Shown: positions 19,205-29,176, counted from the first letter of the stretch. The stretch: DNA of 64,000 nucleotides from Paenibacillus sp. P25 (GCA_024704175.1 CP085629.1:1240001-1304000); one strand, 5' to 3'. Numbers and translations: made by a program. Notes: generated by a model from the letters alone, not told the origin.

Positions 19205-20584
19205 ATGAAGTCGGTGCCGTTAAAGCAAAGGAAGCAAGGGAGCGTGAGCGAATTGGGTTCCAACCAGAGAAAAAGATTGATTGGATTACTGCTCGTCCTC
19301 TTCGTTTGTTTGGGTAGCCTAACCACCCCTTTCCAAAGTTTTGCCTCATTCCCCGAGGAACTTCGCTTATTTACAGGCCAGCAAACCCAGCTGCAGCTCG
19401 CTATGCCGGTTAGTGCACAAGTTACCGTCAATCATCCGGAAGTTTTAAAAGTCAACGGAACCGCGCGGCACTCATTTGAAGTCGATTTGCATCATCCGAT
19501 TGAATTGGAATCCTACAAAGCCGGCCAGGCTGAAATGAAGCTGAAGCTCTTCGGCGCCATTCCGCTGAAGACCGTTAAAGTGAATGTCGTACCCGATTTG
19601 AAAGTCATCCCCGGCGGACAAACGATCGGCGTAAAGTTGAAATCCGCAGGCATCATGGTCGTGGGCCATCATCTGGTTGCCGTATCGGAGGATAAAAAAA
19701 CATCCCCGGGCGAGGAAGCCAAAATCCAGCTCGGAGACTTGATTACCAAAATGAACGGTAAAATGATTAACGATGTAAGCAAAGTGGCCGATCTTGTCAA
19801 AAGCGCGGGAGAAAGCAAAAAACCGATCACATTGACGATTGTGCGAAACAAAGAAACGATCGAAATTCCGATTTATCCGGCTTACGATATTGTGGATAAA
19901 GCTTATCGGCTCGGGCTCTATATCAGGGACTCGGCCGCGGGTGTCGGCACCCTGACCTTCTATGCCCCCGATCAAGGCGTATACGGCGCATTAGGCCACG
20001 TGATTACTGATATGGACACGCAAACCCCGATTGTGGTGGGAGAAGGCGAAATCGTGCATTCCAACGTTACCTCGATCTCGAAAAGCCAAAACGGCGAGCC
20101 AGGGGAGAAAAGGGCGCAAATCCCGCGGGAAAGCAAGCCCATCGGCAATATCGAACGGAATACGCAGTTCGGCATCTTCGGCAAAATGTTCGCCGCTCCC
20201 GATCACAGCCTGAACAATGACGCACTCCCGGTTGCTTTTGCAGAAGAAGTCAAAGAAGGACCGGCGCAAATCTATACCGTAGTGAACGGCCAAAAGGTCG
20301 AGAAATTCGATATCGAGGTCCTTCACGTAGCCAAGCAGGACTTCCCGGCGACCAAGGGCATGGTCATAAAAATTACCGACCCGCGGTCGCTGGATAAAAC
20401 CGGTGGGATCGTACAGGGCATGAGCGGCAGTCCCATCATCCAGAACGGCAAAATGATCGGCGCCGTCACGCATGTATTCGTGAACGATCCGACCAGCGGC
20501 TACGGTCGCTTCATCGAATGGATGCTTCACGATGCCGGCATTATGCTTCGGCCGACCGATACACAAGAACTGAAGGCGGGTTAA
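19205..20584 (+). CDS. spoIVB: SpoIVB serine peptidase
   Basis: Up to 459 residues, intact. After an N-terminal membrane helix (about residues 22-42) come a PDZ domain ([19 protein letters not shown] ... [19 protein letters not shown]) and the SpoIVB peptidase S55 domain with histidine in [11 protein letters not shown] and serine in [21 protein letters not shown]. Made in the forespore, it cleaves SpoIVFA to trigger pro-SigK processing. The start is uncertain: ATG 19205, GTG 19241-19243 region, or TTG 19253, the last being best placed behind aaggga. A terminator follows. Confidence 0.94.
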   Translation: MKSVPLKQRKQGSVSELGSNQRKRLIGLLLVLFVCLGSLTTPFQSFASFPEELRLFTGQQTQLQLAMPVSAQVTVNHPEVLKVNGTARHSFEVDLHHPIELESYKAGQAEMKLKLFGAIPLKTVKVNVVPDLKVIPGGQTIGVKLKSAGIMVVGHHLVAVSEDKKTSPGEEAKIQLGDLITKMNGKMINDVSKVADLVKSAGESKKPITLTIVRNKETIEIPIYPAYDIVDKAYRLGLYIRDSAAGVGTLTFYAPDQGVYGALGHVITDMDTQTPIVVGEGEIVHSNVTSISKSQNGEPGEKRAQIPRESKPIGNIERNTQFGIFGKMFAAPDHSLNNDALPVAFAEEVKEGPAQIYTVVNGQKVEKFDIEVLHVAKQDFPATKGMVIKITDPRSLDKTGGIVQGMSGSPIIQNGKMIGAVTHVFVNDPTSGYGRFIEWMLHDAGIMLRPTDTQELKAG

Positions 20585-20603
20585 GCCTTCGGTTTTCTTT
20601 TTT
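20572..20603 (+). terminator. Terminator after spoIVB
   Basis: GAAGGC (20572-20577), loop gggttaa, GCCTTC (20585-20590), then a T-rich tail (ggttttcttttttt). The left arm lies in the last codons of spoIVB. Confidence 0.8.
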
Positions 20604-20611
20604 ACATCGAA

Positions 20612-20720
20612 TGTCGAAAAATGTATAATTATATAACAAATTATTTATTATAAATGAATTCCAAAAAAAATGCTATAAAAATAATTTTCGACAGAAGGAA
20701 TTTTAATGAAGCTGTCGAAT
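20612..20720 (+). promoter_or_regulatory. spo0A control region: three 0A boxes and a SigH promoter
   Basis: This A+T-rich spacer holds three exact matches to the core of the Spo0A box: TGTCGAA at 20612-20618 and 20713-20719 and its complement TTCGACA at 20687-20693. A SigH-type promoter is visible: AGGAATT (20696-20702), 11 bases, GTCGAAT (20714-20720). The third 0A box overlaps the -10 of this promoter. B. subtilis spo0A has a similar SigH sporulation promoter controlled by Spo0A itself. A SigA-type element (tgtataat, about 20622) is also present. Confidence 0.75.
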
Positions 20721-20779
20721 TAGTATATTAGGAAAATCATGCTAAATATTTTTCTTGTAATCGAAGGAGGAGCTTAATT

Positions 20780-21586
20780 TTGCAAACCATTGAAGTTCTT
20801 TTAGCTGATGACAACCGGGAATTCACCAATCTCTTATCCGAGTTTATCGATGATCAAGACGACATGCACGTAACTGGTGTGGCATATAACGGGAATGATG
20901 TGCTCCGGTTGATCGAACAAGGCTCCAGAGTTCCGGATGTGCTGATTTTAGATATTATTATGCCCCATCTCGACGGCCTCGGGGTATTGGAAAAATTACG
21001 CGAGATGGACCTGCGACCGCAGCCCAAAATCATCATGCTGACCGCCTTCGGCCAGGAAAATATTACGCAAAAGGCCGTACAGCTTGGCGCTTCGTATTAT
21101 ATTTTGAAGCCTTTTGACATGGAGATTCTGACGAATCGGATCCGCCAGCTGGTGAATACAGGTCAATCCGGCATGCCGATGATGTCGGGCGCCGCCCCAG
21201 CGAAAGCCAATGTCGTACAACTGCCGAAAGGCAAGAACTTGGACGCGAACATCACGACGATCATCCACGAAATCGGTGTGCCTGCCCATATCAAAGGCTA
21301 CCAATACCTGCGTGAAGCGATTACGATGGTGTATAACAATATCGAAATTTTGGGCGCGATCACGAAGACGCTCTACCCGGCGATTGCCGAGAAATACAAG
21401 ACAACGCCGAGCCGTGTAGAACGGGCGATTCGCCATGCGATTGAAGTAGCCTGGACGCGCGGCAACATCGACAGCATCAGCCACCTGTTCGGCTATACGA
21501 TCAATATCAGCAAGGCGAAACCGACCAACTCCGAGTTTATCGCGATGGTGGCCGACAAGCTCCGGATCGAGCACAAGGTTTCTTGA
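20780..21586 (+). CDS. spo0A: Sporulation transcription factor Spo0A
   Basis: 268 residues, intact. The receiver domain has the acidic pocket DD (about residue 9-10), the phosphoacceptor aspartate in [14 protein letters not shown], and lysine in YYILKPFD. After a linker comes the DNA-binding domain ([24 protein letters not shown] ... [21 protein letters not shown]). It starts with TTG at 20780 behind a strong gaaggagga. As the phosphorelay output it commits the cell to sporulation; upstream 0A boxes suggest autoregulation. Confidence 0.98.
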   Translation: MQTIEVLLADDNREFTNLLSEFIDDQDDMHVTGVAYNGNDVLRLIEQGSRVPDVLILDIIMPHLDGLGVLEKLREMDLRPQPKIIMLTAFGQENITQKAVQLGASYYILKPFDMEILTNRIRQLVNTGQSGMPMMSGAAPAKANVVQLPKGKNLDANITTIIHEIGVPAHIKGYQYLREAITMVYNNIEILGAITKTLYPAIAEKYKTTPSRVERAIRHAIEVAWTRGNIDSISHLFGYTINISKAKPTNSEFIAMVADKLRIEHKVS

Positions 21587-21710
21587 AAGGGTAAGGAGTA
21601 GTGAAAAAACGTGCCGCCGCTTATGGATTCGTCCGCTGCAGCGGTATTTTTGCGTTCTATGGCGAAAAAAAGGAGCGACCTCAGCTGCCCTGCTTGCATA
21701 GTGATTTACA

Positions 21711-21893
21711 TTATGGATGGATATCGCATTTGTTCTTAATAAAATGAATTTGATTCTCAAGCCGGTGCATACGCTCCGCCGTGTCCGGATCGCCGCCGCC
21801 TTCATTCCGGATCGCATTCAGCTCCTCCTGCAGCTGATGCAGATCTTCGCCGGCTTGGGAACAGTCATAATGGCTTTCGAGGTTTTCGAGCAT
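21711..21893 (-). CDS. Small uncharacterised protein
   Basis: 60 residues, charged and helical (LENLESHYDCSQAGEDLHQLQEELNAIRNE ... MHRLENQIHFIKNKCD), with coiled-coil-like heptads and no membrane segment. A near-perfect ribosome-binding site (ggaggtgatc on the minus strand) lies just before the ATG at 21893, which argues for translation from there rather than from the ATG at 21911 that is part of that site. It is transcribed against spo0A and downstream of the next small gene. I do not recognise the family. Confidence 0.65.
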   Translation of the reverse strand: MLENLESHYDCSQAGEDLHQLQEELNAIRNEGGGDPDTAERMHRLENQIHFIKNKCDIHP

Positions 21894-21973
21894 TTTGCAG
21901 ATCACCTCCATCCTAAAATAGACGAAAACGGGTCCGCTAATTAGTATGGGTTCGGCTTTGCGAACTTATGCCG

Positions 21974-22279
21974 TTATTTTTTGAGAACGGGCGTCCGTTC
22001 CACTTCTTGTTCCGTATACCGGGCATGTGCCCATTCGAGCCAGTCCTCGGGCAGCCTTTCCATAATAAAGCTGCGAAGCTCCGTACTTTTGCAGGCCAGA
22101 TCATAGATCAGCTTCTCGTAGGTCTGAATCACCGCTTCGAAATTAAGCCCCACATCATCCATCAGCAGTTCCTTCAATGCCCGATCGTTATCATTGAAGT
22201 TACGGTAGACCAAGCCATCATAAATTTCCGTTATCAGACCGTTCTGAATACGAACAATCTTCTGACAAGTTTTTTGCAT
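21974..22279 (-). CDS. Uncharacterised 101-residue protein
   Basis: The start MQKTCQKIVRIQNGLITEIYDGLVYRNFND is preceded on the minus strand by aaggag with a 7-base gap and by an extended -10 element (tgctataat, TATAAT at 22312-22317). The C-terminal half is helical and acidic (EAVIQTYEKLIYDLACKSTELRSFIMERLPEDWLEWAHARY). It has no signal or membrane segment. With the small gene at 21711-21893 it forms a short minus-strand unit between spo0A and steA. I do not recognise the family. Confidence 0.7.
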   Translation of the reverse strand: MQKTCQKIVRIQNGLITEIYDGLVYRNFNDNDRALKELLMDDVGLNFEAVIQTYEKLIYDLACKSTELRSFIMERLPEDWLEWAHARYTEQEVERTPVLKK

Positions 22280-22463
22280 GGAATCTACTCCTTATGCCCG
22301 GATAAAGCTCATTATAGCACAGCGAATTTTCATATTTTGTAGAATTATGTAAGGAAACAGAGAAGATCTTGATTTTTTTGGTAACCCTTTCAAGGGAGGG
22401 AACGAATAAGGAACGGCCAAACCGGGGAACGTTAAAAACAACTGCGAAACCCGGAGGTCGGAT

Positions 22464-23537
22464 ATGATAAGGCAAACCCATCCCAAAGCAAGCCGGCCGA
22501 TCCGCGGACGAATCGAAGCGGACCGCAATACGAAAAGCTTGGTGCAGCGAATGAAGCCGGGAAGCATTGCGCTGATCGCTCATGACGATTTGGACAGCCT
22601 TGCGGCCGAGAGCTTGCTGCGGGCCAAGGTTCGAGCGGTAGTCAACGCCGGGCGCACGTTAACGGGCAAGCTGCCTTTAAGAGCCGCACTTCTGCTGCTG
22701 CAAGCGGGAGTGCCGATCTTTGAAATCGAGGAACGCGATTATTCCGTTTTGGCCGGTGCTCGGGAAGCTGTTATTCATACTCGGGGTATAACGACGCCCG
22801 ACGGCTGGATCCCATGCCGTCCGTTTACCCGGGAACGCTGGGTGGAGGTATTTTTGCAGGCTCAAGGGGAAGAAAGGAAGCAGCTGTCCCGTTTTATCGA
22901 GAATACCCTCCATTACGCGGCGAACGAGAAGCATTGGCTTACCGAGCCGCTTCATTGCGAAGGACTGCAGACCGAGCTTTCGGGCAAACACGTGCTGATC
23001 GTGATCCGGGGAATCGGCTACAGGCAGGATTTGGCTGCTTTAACTCACTACATAAACAAGAAAAAACCGGTTCTCATAGGCGTCGACGGAGGCGCGGATG
23101 CGCTGCTGGAGTATGGCTACCGGCCGGATATCATTATCGGCGATATGGACAGCGTTTCCGACGAGGCGCTTCAAAGCGGGGCGGAGCCGCTTGTACACAG
23201 CTATATGAACGGATTGGCGCCGGGACTCGGGCGAATTCGCAGCTTGGGGCTGAAAGCGTTGACCGTCGCCTCCGGCGGGACCAGCGAAGATCTGGCACTG
23301 ATGCTAGCCTATGATCAGCAGTGCGAATTGATCGTTACCGTCGGTTTGCACAGCCATATGATGGACTTTATGGAGAAAGGCCGACCCGGTATGGGGAGCA
23401 ACTGGCTGGTGCGGATGAAGGTCGGAAGCAGGCTTGTCGACGCCAGAGGCATCAGCCAGCTTTATCCGGTCCCTTCCGTGGGGAAAGGAATCGGCTTCCG
23501 TTCCGGCTGGACGGCTTTCGTCAAATCACTATTTTAG
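22464..23537 (+). CDS. steA: SteA-like protein with thiamine-pyrophosphokinase-like domain
   Basis: 357 residues, intact. The N-terminal part reads TKSLVQRMKPGSIALIAHDDLDSLAAESLLRAKVRAVVNAG, as in SteA cytokinetic-ring proteins. The middle holds a TPK-like motif, VDGGADALLEYGYRPDIIIGDMDSVS, and a GTSEDLALMLA segment. The C-terminus has a hydrophobic stretch. In actinobacteria SteA works with SteB in division and cell-wall synthesis. Here it is followed by a GT2 glycosyltransferase and an MraY/WecA-like enzyme, which suggests an envelope polymer pathway (inference). Start ATG 22464 follows ggaggtcgga. Confidence 0.85.
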   Translation: MIRQTHPKASRPIRGRIEADRNTKSLVQRMKPGSIALIAHDDLDSLAAESLLRAKVRAVVNAGRTLTGKLPLRAALLLLQAGVPIFEIEERDYSVLAGAREAVIHTRGITTPDGWIPCRPFTRERWVEVFLQAQGEERKQLSRFIENTLHYAANEKHWLTEPLHCEGLQTELSGKHVLIVIRGIGYRQDLAALTHYINKKKPVLIGVDGGADALLEYGYRPDIIIGDMDSVSDEALQSGAEPLVHSYMNGLAPGLGRIRSLGLKALTVASGGTSEDLALMLAYDQQCELIVTVGLHSHMMDFMEKGRPGMGSNWLVRMKVGSRLVDARGISQLYPVPSVGKGIGFRSGWTAFVKSLF

Positions 23538-23559
23538 AAGGTCGGGGGAATGAAAAGCT

Positions 23560-24268
23560 ATGACAGATACGATGCTATCCATCATTATCCCGGCGAGGAA
23601 CGAAGCGGAGAGGTCTGCCTCGGACCATGCAAGCGATCCTAAGCGTACGCCACGACTGGGAGCGTGCATCCGGAGGTCGTCTCGAGATCATCGTCGTCGA
23701 TGACGGCGACCAGGATGCGACCGCTCAAATCGCCGCGGCGGAAGCCGATCTCGTGATCAAGCTTTCGAATCATTCGGGTAAAGGGGCGGCGATGCGTACC
23801 GGGTGGAAGGCGGCATCCGCTGAAATGATCGTATTCCTCGATGCCGATCTGGAGGGTAGCGCACGGCATTGGCCCCGACTGCTGGAGCCGCTGGTTCGGG
23901 GCGAGGCCGATTTGATCGTGGCCCAGCTGCCCCCAGCCCGGCGTAAAGGAGGCCTTGGGCTCGTGAAAACCATGGCATCGCACGGCGTATTATGGCTAAG
24001 CGGATACACCGCCAAGGCGCCTTTATCCGGCCAAAGGGCGGTAAGGAAAGAAGTATTGCGCCGCGGCGGGCGCTGGTTTGAGGGCTTCGGCGTGGAGGTC
24101 GGGATGCTGATCGATGCCGTAAAAATGGGGTATCGGGTTCGCGAGCTCGAGCTTCCCTTCCACCACCGCGAAACCGGCCGCCGCTGGAAGGATTGGGTTC
24201 ACCGCGGCAAGCAACTGATGGCCGTGGGCCGGACGCTCTGGCTGTGCTGGCGCAAACCGGTATGCTGA
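23560..24268 (+). CDS. Family 2 glycosyltransferase (one frameshift)
   Basis: About 236 residues. It begins MTDTMLSIIIPARNEAER, then after a one-base insertion near 23612 continues LPRTMQAILSVRHDWE. It has the GT-A signatures EIIVVDDGDQDAT and VFLDADLEGS (DxD) and FHHRETGRRWKDWVHRG near the end. The layout resembles dolichol-phosphate-mannose-synthase-type enzymes without a membrane tail. It overlaps the next gene by 7 bases and lies 22 bases after steA, so the three are probably one operon. Confidence 0.85.
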
Positions 24269-25119
24269 TTCCGGCTTGGCTTTGGGTTGCCGGGTTCTAC
24301 GCGGTCATGCGGTCGCTGCTCGCCGGCCGGCATCCGATTCCTGAGCCGCGTCGGGGTGACGGAGGTCAATTATCAGGGGACGAGCATCCCGACCGCGGCA
24401 GGGTCGCTGATTTGGGCATCGACGCTCGGAGCTGAGATAATCTGTTTTTTTATATGCCCGGGTGGAAAAGCGTATGGACCGGAGCTGGCGAAGTTCGCAG
24501 CAGCGACGTCCATGGTTGCAGCCGCTTGCTTTATGGATGACCGCTATGGGGACAAGTCCGTGAAGGGGTTACGGGACATTGGCAGGCGTGGACCCGCGGA
24601 CGGACGCTGACGACGGGATGGCTGAAGGCGGCGGCTATATCGGCCGGAGCGCTTCTGATGGCGGAACCGGGGGAGGCTTCGTGGTAGGGATTCGGCAGGT
24701 GCTGCTCCTGCTTCTTTCCGCCCATGCCTTCAACCTGCTGGATGTGCGTCCGGGTAGGGCACTGAAGGCTTTTCTGCCGGGAATGGCACTTCTGCTTCCT
24801 CTAGGCTGGGAGCTTGGGAGCACAAGGGTCTGGACGGATGAACATGGGCTGTGGGCAGCTTTTTATGCCGCCTGCGCGCTTGCCCTGTTCCCGCACGATG
24901 TAAAAGCAAGGGTCATGCTGGGGGACACCGGCGCCAATCTGCTCGGCTTTGTATTCGGCTGTACGGTCGTCTGGTTTACAGGGCCCGCGACCGAGCTCAC
25001 GGTTCTCACGCGCGCTGATCGGACTGCATGCATGGGCATGGAACCGGTCGCTTTCACGCCTGATCGACGGCAACCGTTTGTTGCGCTGGGTGGATCGGGC
25101 GGGCCGGGGGCAAACATAA
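24262..25119 (+). CDS. MraY/WecA-like polyprenyl-phosphate sugar-phosphate transferase (several frameshifts)
   Basis: Pieces in three frames add up to one polytopic membrane protein: MLIPAWLWVAGFYAVMRSLLAGRHP, then VNYQGTSIPTAAGSLIW, CFMDDRYGD, LLLSAHAFNLLDVRPGRALKAFLPG, and VMLGDTGANLLGFVFG. The DD pair and the LGDTGANLLGF loop are counterparts of catalytic motifs in the MraY/WecA family (GT4 superfamily by database name). Frame changes lie near 24340, 24580 and 25000, so residue positions are approximate. It probably transfers a phospho-sugar to a lipid carrier together with the neighbouring GT2 enzyme. Confidence 0.75.
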
Positions 25120-25155
25120 AAAAGAAAGGGAGAGACGCTAAATGGCTTACGGCGT

Positions 25156-25424
25156 CTACTCCCTTTTGCGCTTTTTGCGGAAGCGCGGCGCTACATAATT
25201 CCGCTTGCGGTCGCGGAAAAAGATCCAGCCGCCGAGAAACGCGATGCCTGCGGCAAACAGCAGCGCCCCCAGAGCAGCTTGCCCCATAGAATGTGCGGGT
25301 CCGGCACCGTATGGTCGAATTGGGCGAACCAGGCGTCCTTCATGGCGAGAAATCCGTAGGTGGCGGCCAGCCCGGGAATGACGAGCAGTAAAATGGCGAT
25401 AAAACGGGAAGCGACGGTTCTCAT
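25156..25424 (-). CDS. DUF2627 family membrane protein (one frameshift)
   Basis: About 89 residues. It starts MRTVASRFIAILLLVIPGLAATYGFLAMKDAWFAQFD and, after a frame change near 25270, continues as a second hydrophobic pair (LLFAAGIAFLGGWIFFRDRKRNYVAPRF) with a basic end. This matches the DUF2627 (YqzF) family found next to the bkd operon in Bacillales. The ATG at 25424 follows aaaaggag on the minus strand. Function unknown. It faces away from lpdV. Confidence 0.8.
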
Positions 25425-25625
25425 GTGAAGCTCCTTTTCATGTTCAGCTTAGCTTATGTCTATTCTTTAAATTAACATAAAAACTTTGAAATTTCATGTC
25501 ATGGTTTCGGAAGGTTTGTCGTATGCGGGGAAGTTCATCCCATTTTCGGAAATTGGACTATATTTCTGCGTTCGGATAAGGTTAAAATAGGAGAATCATA
25601 GAAAACCAGCAGGAGGAAATGAAAA

Positions 25626-27045
25626 ATGACGCAAGCGTTTGATGTGATCGTCCTCGGGGGCGGCATTGGAGGGTATACGGCTGCAATCCGTGCGGCTCAG
25701 CTCGGAAAGACCGTAGCTATTGTGGAAAGGGACAAGCTGGGGGGCACCTGCCTGCACCGCGGATGCATACCGAGCAAGGCGCTTCTTCGAAGTGCGGAGC
25801 TGTACGCGACCATGAAGGAGAGCGGGAAATTCGGGATTCAAGCGGAGTCCGTCCGTTTGGATTTCGGCCAGGTGCATGCCCGTAAGGCGGCCATCGTGGA
25901 GCAGTTACATACCGGCGTTCAATACCTGATGAAAAAAATAAAATTGAGGTGTTCCAAGGCAGGGGTCGCTGCTCGGCCCTTCGATCTTCTCTCCGCGCAG
26001 CGGGACGGTCTCGGTGGAGCAGGAGGACGGCGAATTTCTCTCGCTCGTGCCGAATACGCTAATCATCGCCACGGGCTCGCGGCCCCGCATGCCTGCCGGG
26101 ACTGGAAACCGACGGCGAGACGATCCTGAACAGTGACGATGCGCTGCGGATGGAATCGCTGCCGGCTTCCGTGCTGATTATCGGCGGGGGCGTGATCGGG
26201 GTGGAATGGGCTTCGATGCTGAACGATTTCGGCGTGGAAGTCACCGTGGTGGAATATGCACCGCGGTCGCTTCCCGGTGAGGACGAAGACGTTTCGCGGG
26301 AGCTGGAGCGGCCGCTGAAGAAGCGGGGGTGAAGATCCAGACGGGAGCGAAGGTTCTTGCCGAGACGGTGCAGACGGTCGCCGGGGGTGTAAAGCTGCAG
26401 GTGGAACGCAAAGGGGAGACGCTGGAGCTTTCGGCTGAGAAAGCGCTGGTCTGCGTAGGCCGCCAGGCTAACGTGGAAGGCATCGGGCTTGAAAATACCG
26501 ATATCAAAGTGGTGGGCGGCTTTATTCAAGTGAACGACTACATGCAGACGGCGGAATCGCATATTTATGCCGTCGGCGATTGTATCGGAGGCGTACAGCT
26601 GGCCCATGCCGCCGCTCATGAAGGAATCATCGCCGCCGAGCATGCAGCTGGAGGAAGACCGCATTTGTACCCGGCAAGCCGGATTCCCCGCTGTGTGTAT
26701 ACAAGACCGGAGACGGCCAGCGTAGGCTGGACACAGCGGCAGGCCGAAGAGCAGGGCTTTGAGGTAAAGACCTCCAAGGTCCATTTCAAGGCGCTCGGTA
26801 AAGCGCTGGTTGCCGGAGAAACCGACGGCTTCGTCAAAATTATTGCGGACCAACGGACGAACGACATTCTGGGCGTGCATATGATCGGGGCTCACGTGAC
26901 CGATTACATCTCGGAGGCGGCACTCGCACAAATGCTGGAAGCGACCCCTTGGGAAGTGGGCCAGACCATTCACCCGCACCCGACCTTGTCGGAAATTCTC
27001 GGCGAGGCGATGCTGGCAGTAGACGGGAAGTCCATCGGATTTTAA
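25626..27045 (+). CDS. lpdV: Dihydrolipoyl dehydrogenase, E3 of the 2-oxoacid dehydrogenase complex (frameshifts)
   Basis: About 473 residues after joining frames near 25937, 26093 and 26330. The FAD site VIVLGGGIGGYTAAIRAAQLG, redox cysteines in GGTCLHRGCIPSK, NAD site VLIIGGGVIGVEWASML and C-terminal HPHPTLSEILGEAML are all present. At 26330 one G is missing (KKRGVKIQ). It reoxidises the lipoyl groups of E2. The ATG follows gcaggagg. Its place just before bkdAA-bkdAB-bkdB identifies it as the branched-chain complex E3. Confidence 0.92.
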
Positions 27046-27052
27046 TCCGGAA

Positions 27053-27081
27053 TTGTGTTCATATTCCAAAGCGTTTATAAT
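27053..27081 (+). promoter_or_regulatory. SigA-type promoter upstream of bkdAA
   Basis: TTGTGT (27053-27058), 17-base spacer, TATAAT (27076-27081), in the lpdV-bkdAA gap. It could let E1 and E2 be transcribed without lpdV. Confidence 0.5.
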
Positions 27082-27163
27082 ATAGATATAGGGTCAAGTA
27101 TTAGGACCTGGTGATAATAAATCGTTTAAAACGGGAACCGAATTAAAGGAGGCGCTAAAGCCC

Positions 27164-28173
27164 ATGTCCATCGGTCAAATGATGAAGCACCGGCGGCTGG
27201 GATTAACCGATCAGCAGGTGATCGATATGTATACGCTTATGCTGACGGGGCGCATGTACGATGAACAGCGCCTCGTGCTGCAGCGGGCGGGGAAAATCGC
27301 ATTCCATGTTTCAGGCATCGGCCAGGAGACCGCTCAGGTCGCCGCCGCTTTTGCGCTGGAGAAAGACAAGGATTACTTACTGCCGTATTACCGCGATTAC
27401 AGCTTTGTATTGTCCGTCGGTATGACGTTGAAAGAACTGATGCTGGCCGCCTTTGCGAAGGCGGAGGATCCGAATAGCGGCGGACGGCAAATGCCCGGCC
27501 ATTTCAGCCATAAGAAGCTGAATATCGTCACCGGCTCAAGCCCGGTAACGACGCAGGTTCCCCATGCCGTAGGCTTTGCGCTGGCTGCGAAGATGAAGAG
27601 GAAGGATTTCGTGGCGTTCACCACGTTCGGGGAAGGCTCGAGCAATCAGGGCGATTTTCATGAAGGCTGCAATTTTGCGGGCGTACATAAGCTTCCGGTC
27701 ATTTTCATGTGTGAAAATAACCAGTACGCGATTTCGGTTCCCCTCCATAAGCAGGTAGCGGGGAACATCGCCGAACGGGCGATCGGTTACGGCTTCCCGG
27801 GCTATAAGGTGGATGGCCGGGATCCGCTTGAGGTATACCGGGTAGTGAAAGAGGCGCGGGAACGCGCTGTTCGCGGCGAAGGGCCTACCTTGATCGAGGC
27901 CGTCATGTACCGGATCCCGCCACACTCGACGTCGGATAACGACCTGCTGTACCGGACCAAAGAAGAGGTCGAGTACAACAAAGGCCAGGACGGACTGCCG
28001 AAATTCAAAGAGTACCTGATCGGTGCGGCTTATGGAGCGAAGAGCAGGAGGCATCGGCGACGGAACGGATTAAGAAGGAACTGACCGAAGCGATCAGCTA
28101 TGCCGACCAGTCGCCGTATCCGAAACCGGAAGATACGCTGAAGCACGTGTATGCAGAAGGCGGGGAGGAGTAA
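27164..28173 (+). CDS. bkdAA: Branched-chain 2-oxoacid dehydrogenase E1 alpha (one frameshift)
   Basis: About 336 residues. It matches BkdAA: LLPYYRDYSFVLSVGMTLKELM, FAKAEDPNSGGRQMPGHF, VTGSSPVTTQVPHAVGFALA, and the thiamine diphosphate region FGEGSSNQGDFHEGCNFA ... MCENNQYAISVP. A base is missing near 28033; restoring it gives LWSEEQEASATERIKKELTEAI and the stop at 28171-28173. With E1 beta it decarboxylates oxoacids from Val, Ile and Leu, supplying primers for branched fatty acids. Start ATG 27164 follows aaaggagg. Confidence 0.94.
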
Positions 28174-28175
28174 AG

Positions 28176-29156
28176 ATGGCGGTCATCACTTATTTGGAAG
28201 CGATCCGTACGGCAATGAAAGAAGAGATGGAGCTCGACGAGAACGTATTCGTGCTCGGGGAAGACGTGGGGAAAGGCGGCGTCCTGAACACAACGAAGGG
28301 ACTGCGCGACCAGTTCGGCGAGGAGCGCGTCCTGGATACGCCGCTGGCCGAGTCGGCGATTGCCGGCGTGGCCATCGGGGCGGCGATGTACGGGATGAAA
28401 CCGATCGCCGAGATGCAGTTCGCCGATTTTATTTTCCCGGCGGCCAATCAGATCATCAGCGAAGCTGCAAGAATCCGTTACCGCTCGAATAACGATTGGA
28501 ATTGTCCCGTCGTCATCCGGGCTCCCTATGGCGCTACCGGCGGGGGCGCATTGTACCACTCCCAATGTCCGGAATCGGTATTTTTCGGGACGCCGGGGCT
28601 GAAGATTGTGGCTCCTTCGAACCCTTATGATGCCAAGGGGCTCATGAAAGCAGCGATCCGCGACGCGGACCCGGTGCTTTATTTCGAGCACAAGAAATGC
28701 TATCTCGGCATTTCCGGCGAAGTGCCGGAGGGAGATTACATCGTGCCGATCGGCAAGGCGGACGTGAAGCGGCAGGGAACGGATGTCACGGTTATTTCGT
28801 ACGGGATTACGGTGCAGTACGCGCTCCAAGCGGCGGCGGAACTGGAGAAGGAAGGCATCAGCCTTCATGTGCTCGACCTCCGGACCTTGCAGCCGCTGGA
28901 TAAAGAGGCGATTCTTGAGGCGGCCTCTCATACCGGGAAAGTGCTTATTGTGCACGAAGACAATAAAACGGGCGGCGTCGGGGCGGAGGTATCGGCGATT
29001 ATTGCGGAAGAGCTCTTGTACGATCTCGATGCGCCGATTACAAGGCTCTGCGCTCCAGACGTTCCGGCCGTCGGCATGAACCCGCCGATGGAGAAATTTT
29101 TTCTGCTGAGTGCGGATAAGATCAAAGAAGCGGCGCGCAAGCTGGCGCTGCACTAG
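28176..29156 (+). CDS. bkdAB: Branched-chain 2-oxoacid dehydrogenase E1 beta
   Basis: 326 residues, intact. It has the transketolase-like pyrimidine domain (VLGEDVGKGGVLNTTKGLRDQFGEERVLDTPLAESAIAGVAIGAA, then PVVIRAPYGATGGGALYHSQ) and the C-terminal domain (VTVISYGITVQYALQAA, EDNKTGGVGAEVSAIIAEE). It forms the heterotetrameric E1 with BkdAA. It begins 2 bases after bkdAA. Confidence 0.95.
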   Translation: MAVITYLEAIRTAMKEEMELDENVFVLGEDVGKGGVLNTTKGLRDQFGEERVLDTPLAESAIAGVAIGAAMYGMKPIAEMQFADFIFPAANQIISEAARIRYRSNNDWNCPVVIRAPYGATGGGALYHSQCPESVFFGTPGLKIVAPSNPYDAKGLMKAAIRDADPVLYFEHKKCYLGISGEVPEGDYIVPIGKADVKRQGTDVTVISYGITVQYALQAAAELEKEGISLHVLDLRTLQPLDKEAILEAASHTGKVLIVHEDNKTGGVGAEVSAIIAEELLYDLDAPITRLCAPDVPAVGMNPPMEKFFLLSADKIKEAARKLALH

Positions 29157-29176
29157 GCAAGCGGGAGGACCGGAAA

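Noticed and set aside
26059..27069. 336-codon open frame antisense to lpdV
   Set aside because: No start signal and no domain; lpdV on the + strand accounts for the sequence.
28098..29153. 351-codon open frame antisense to bkdAB
   Set aside because: bkdAB is intact with its thiamine diphosphate enzyme motifs; the antisense frame has no translation signals.
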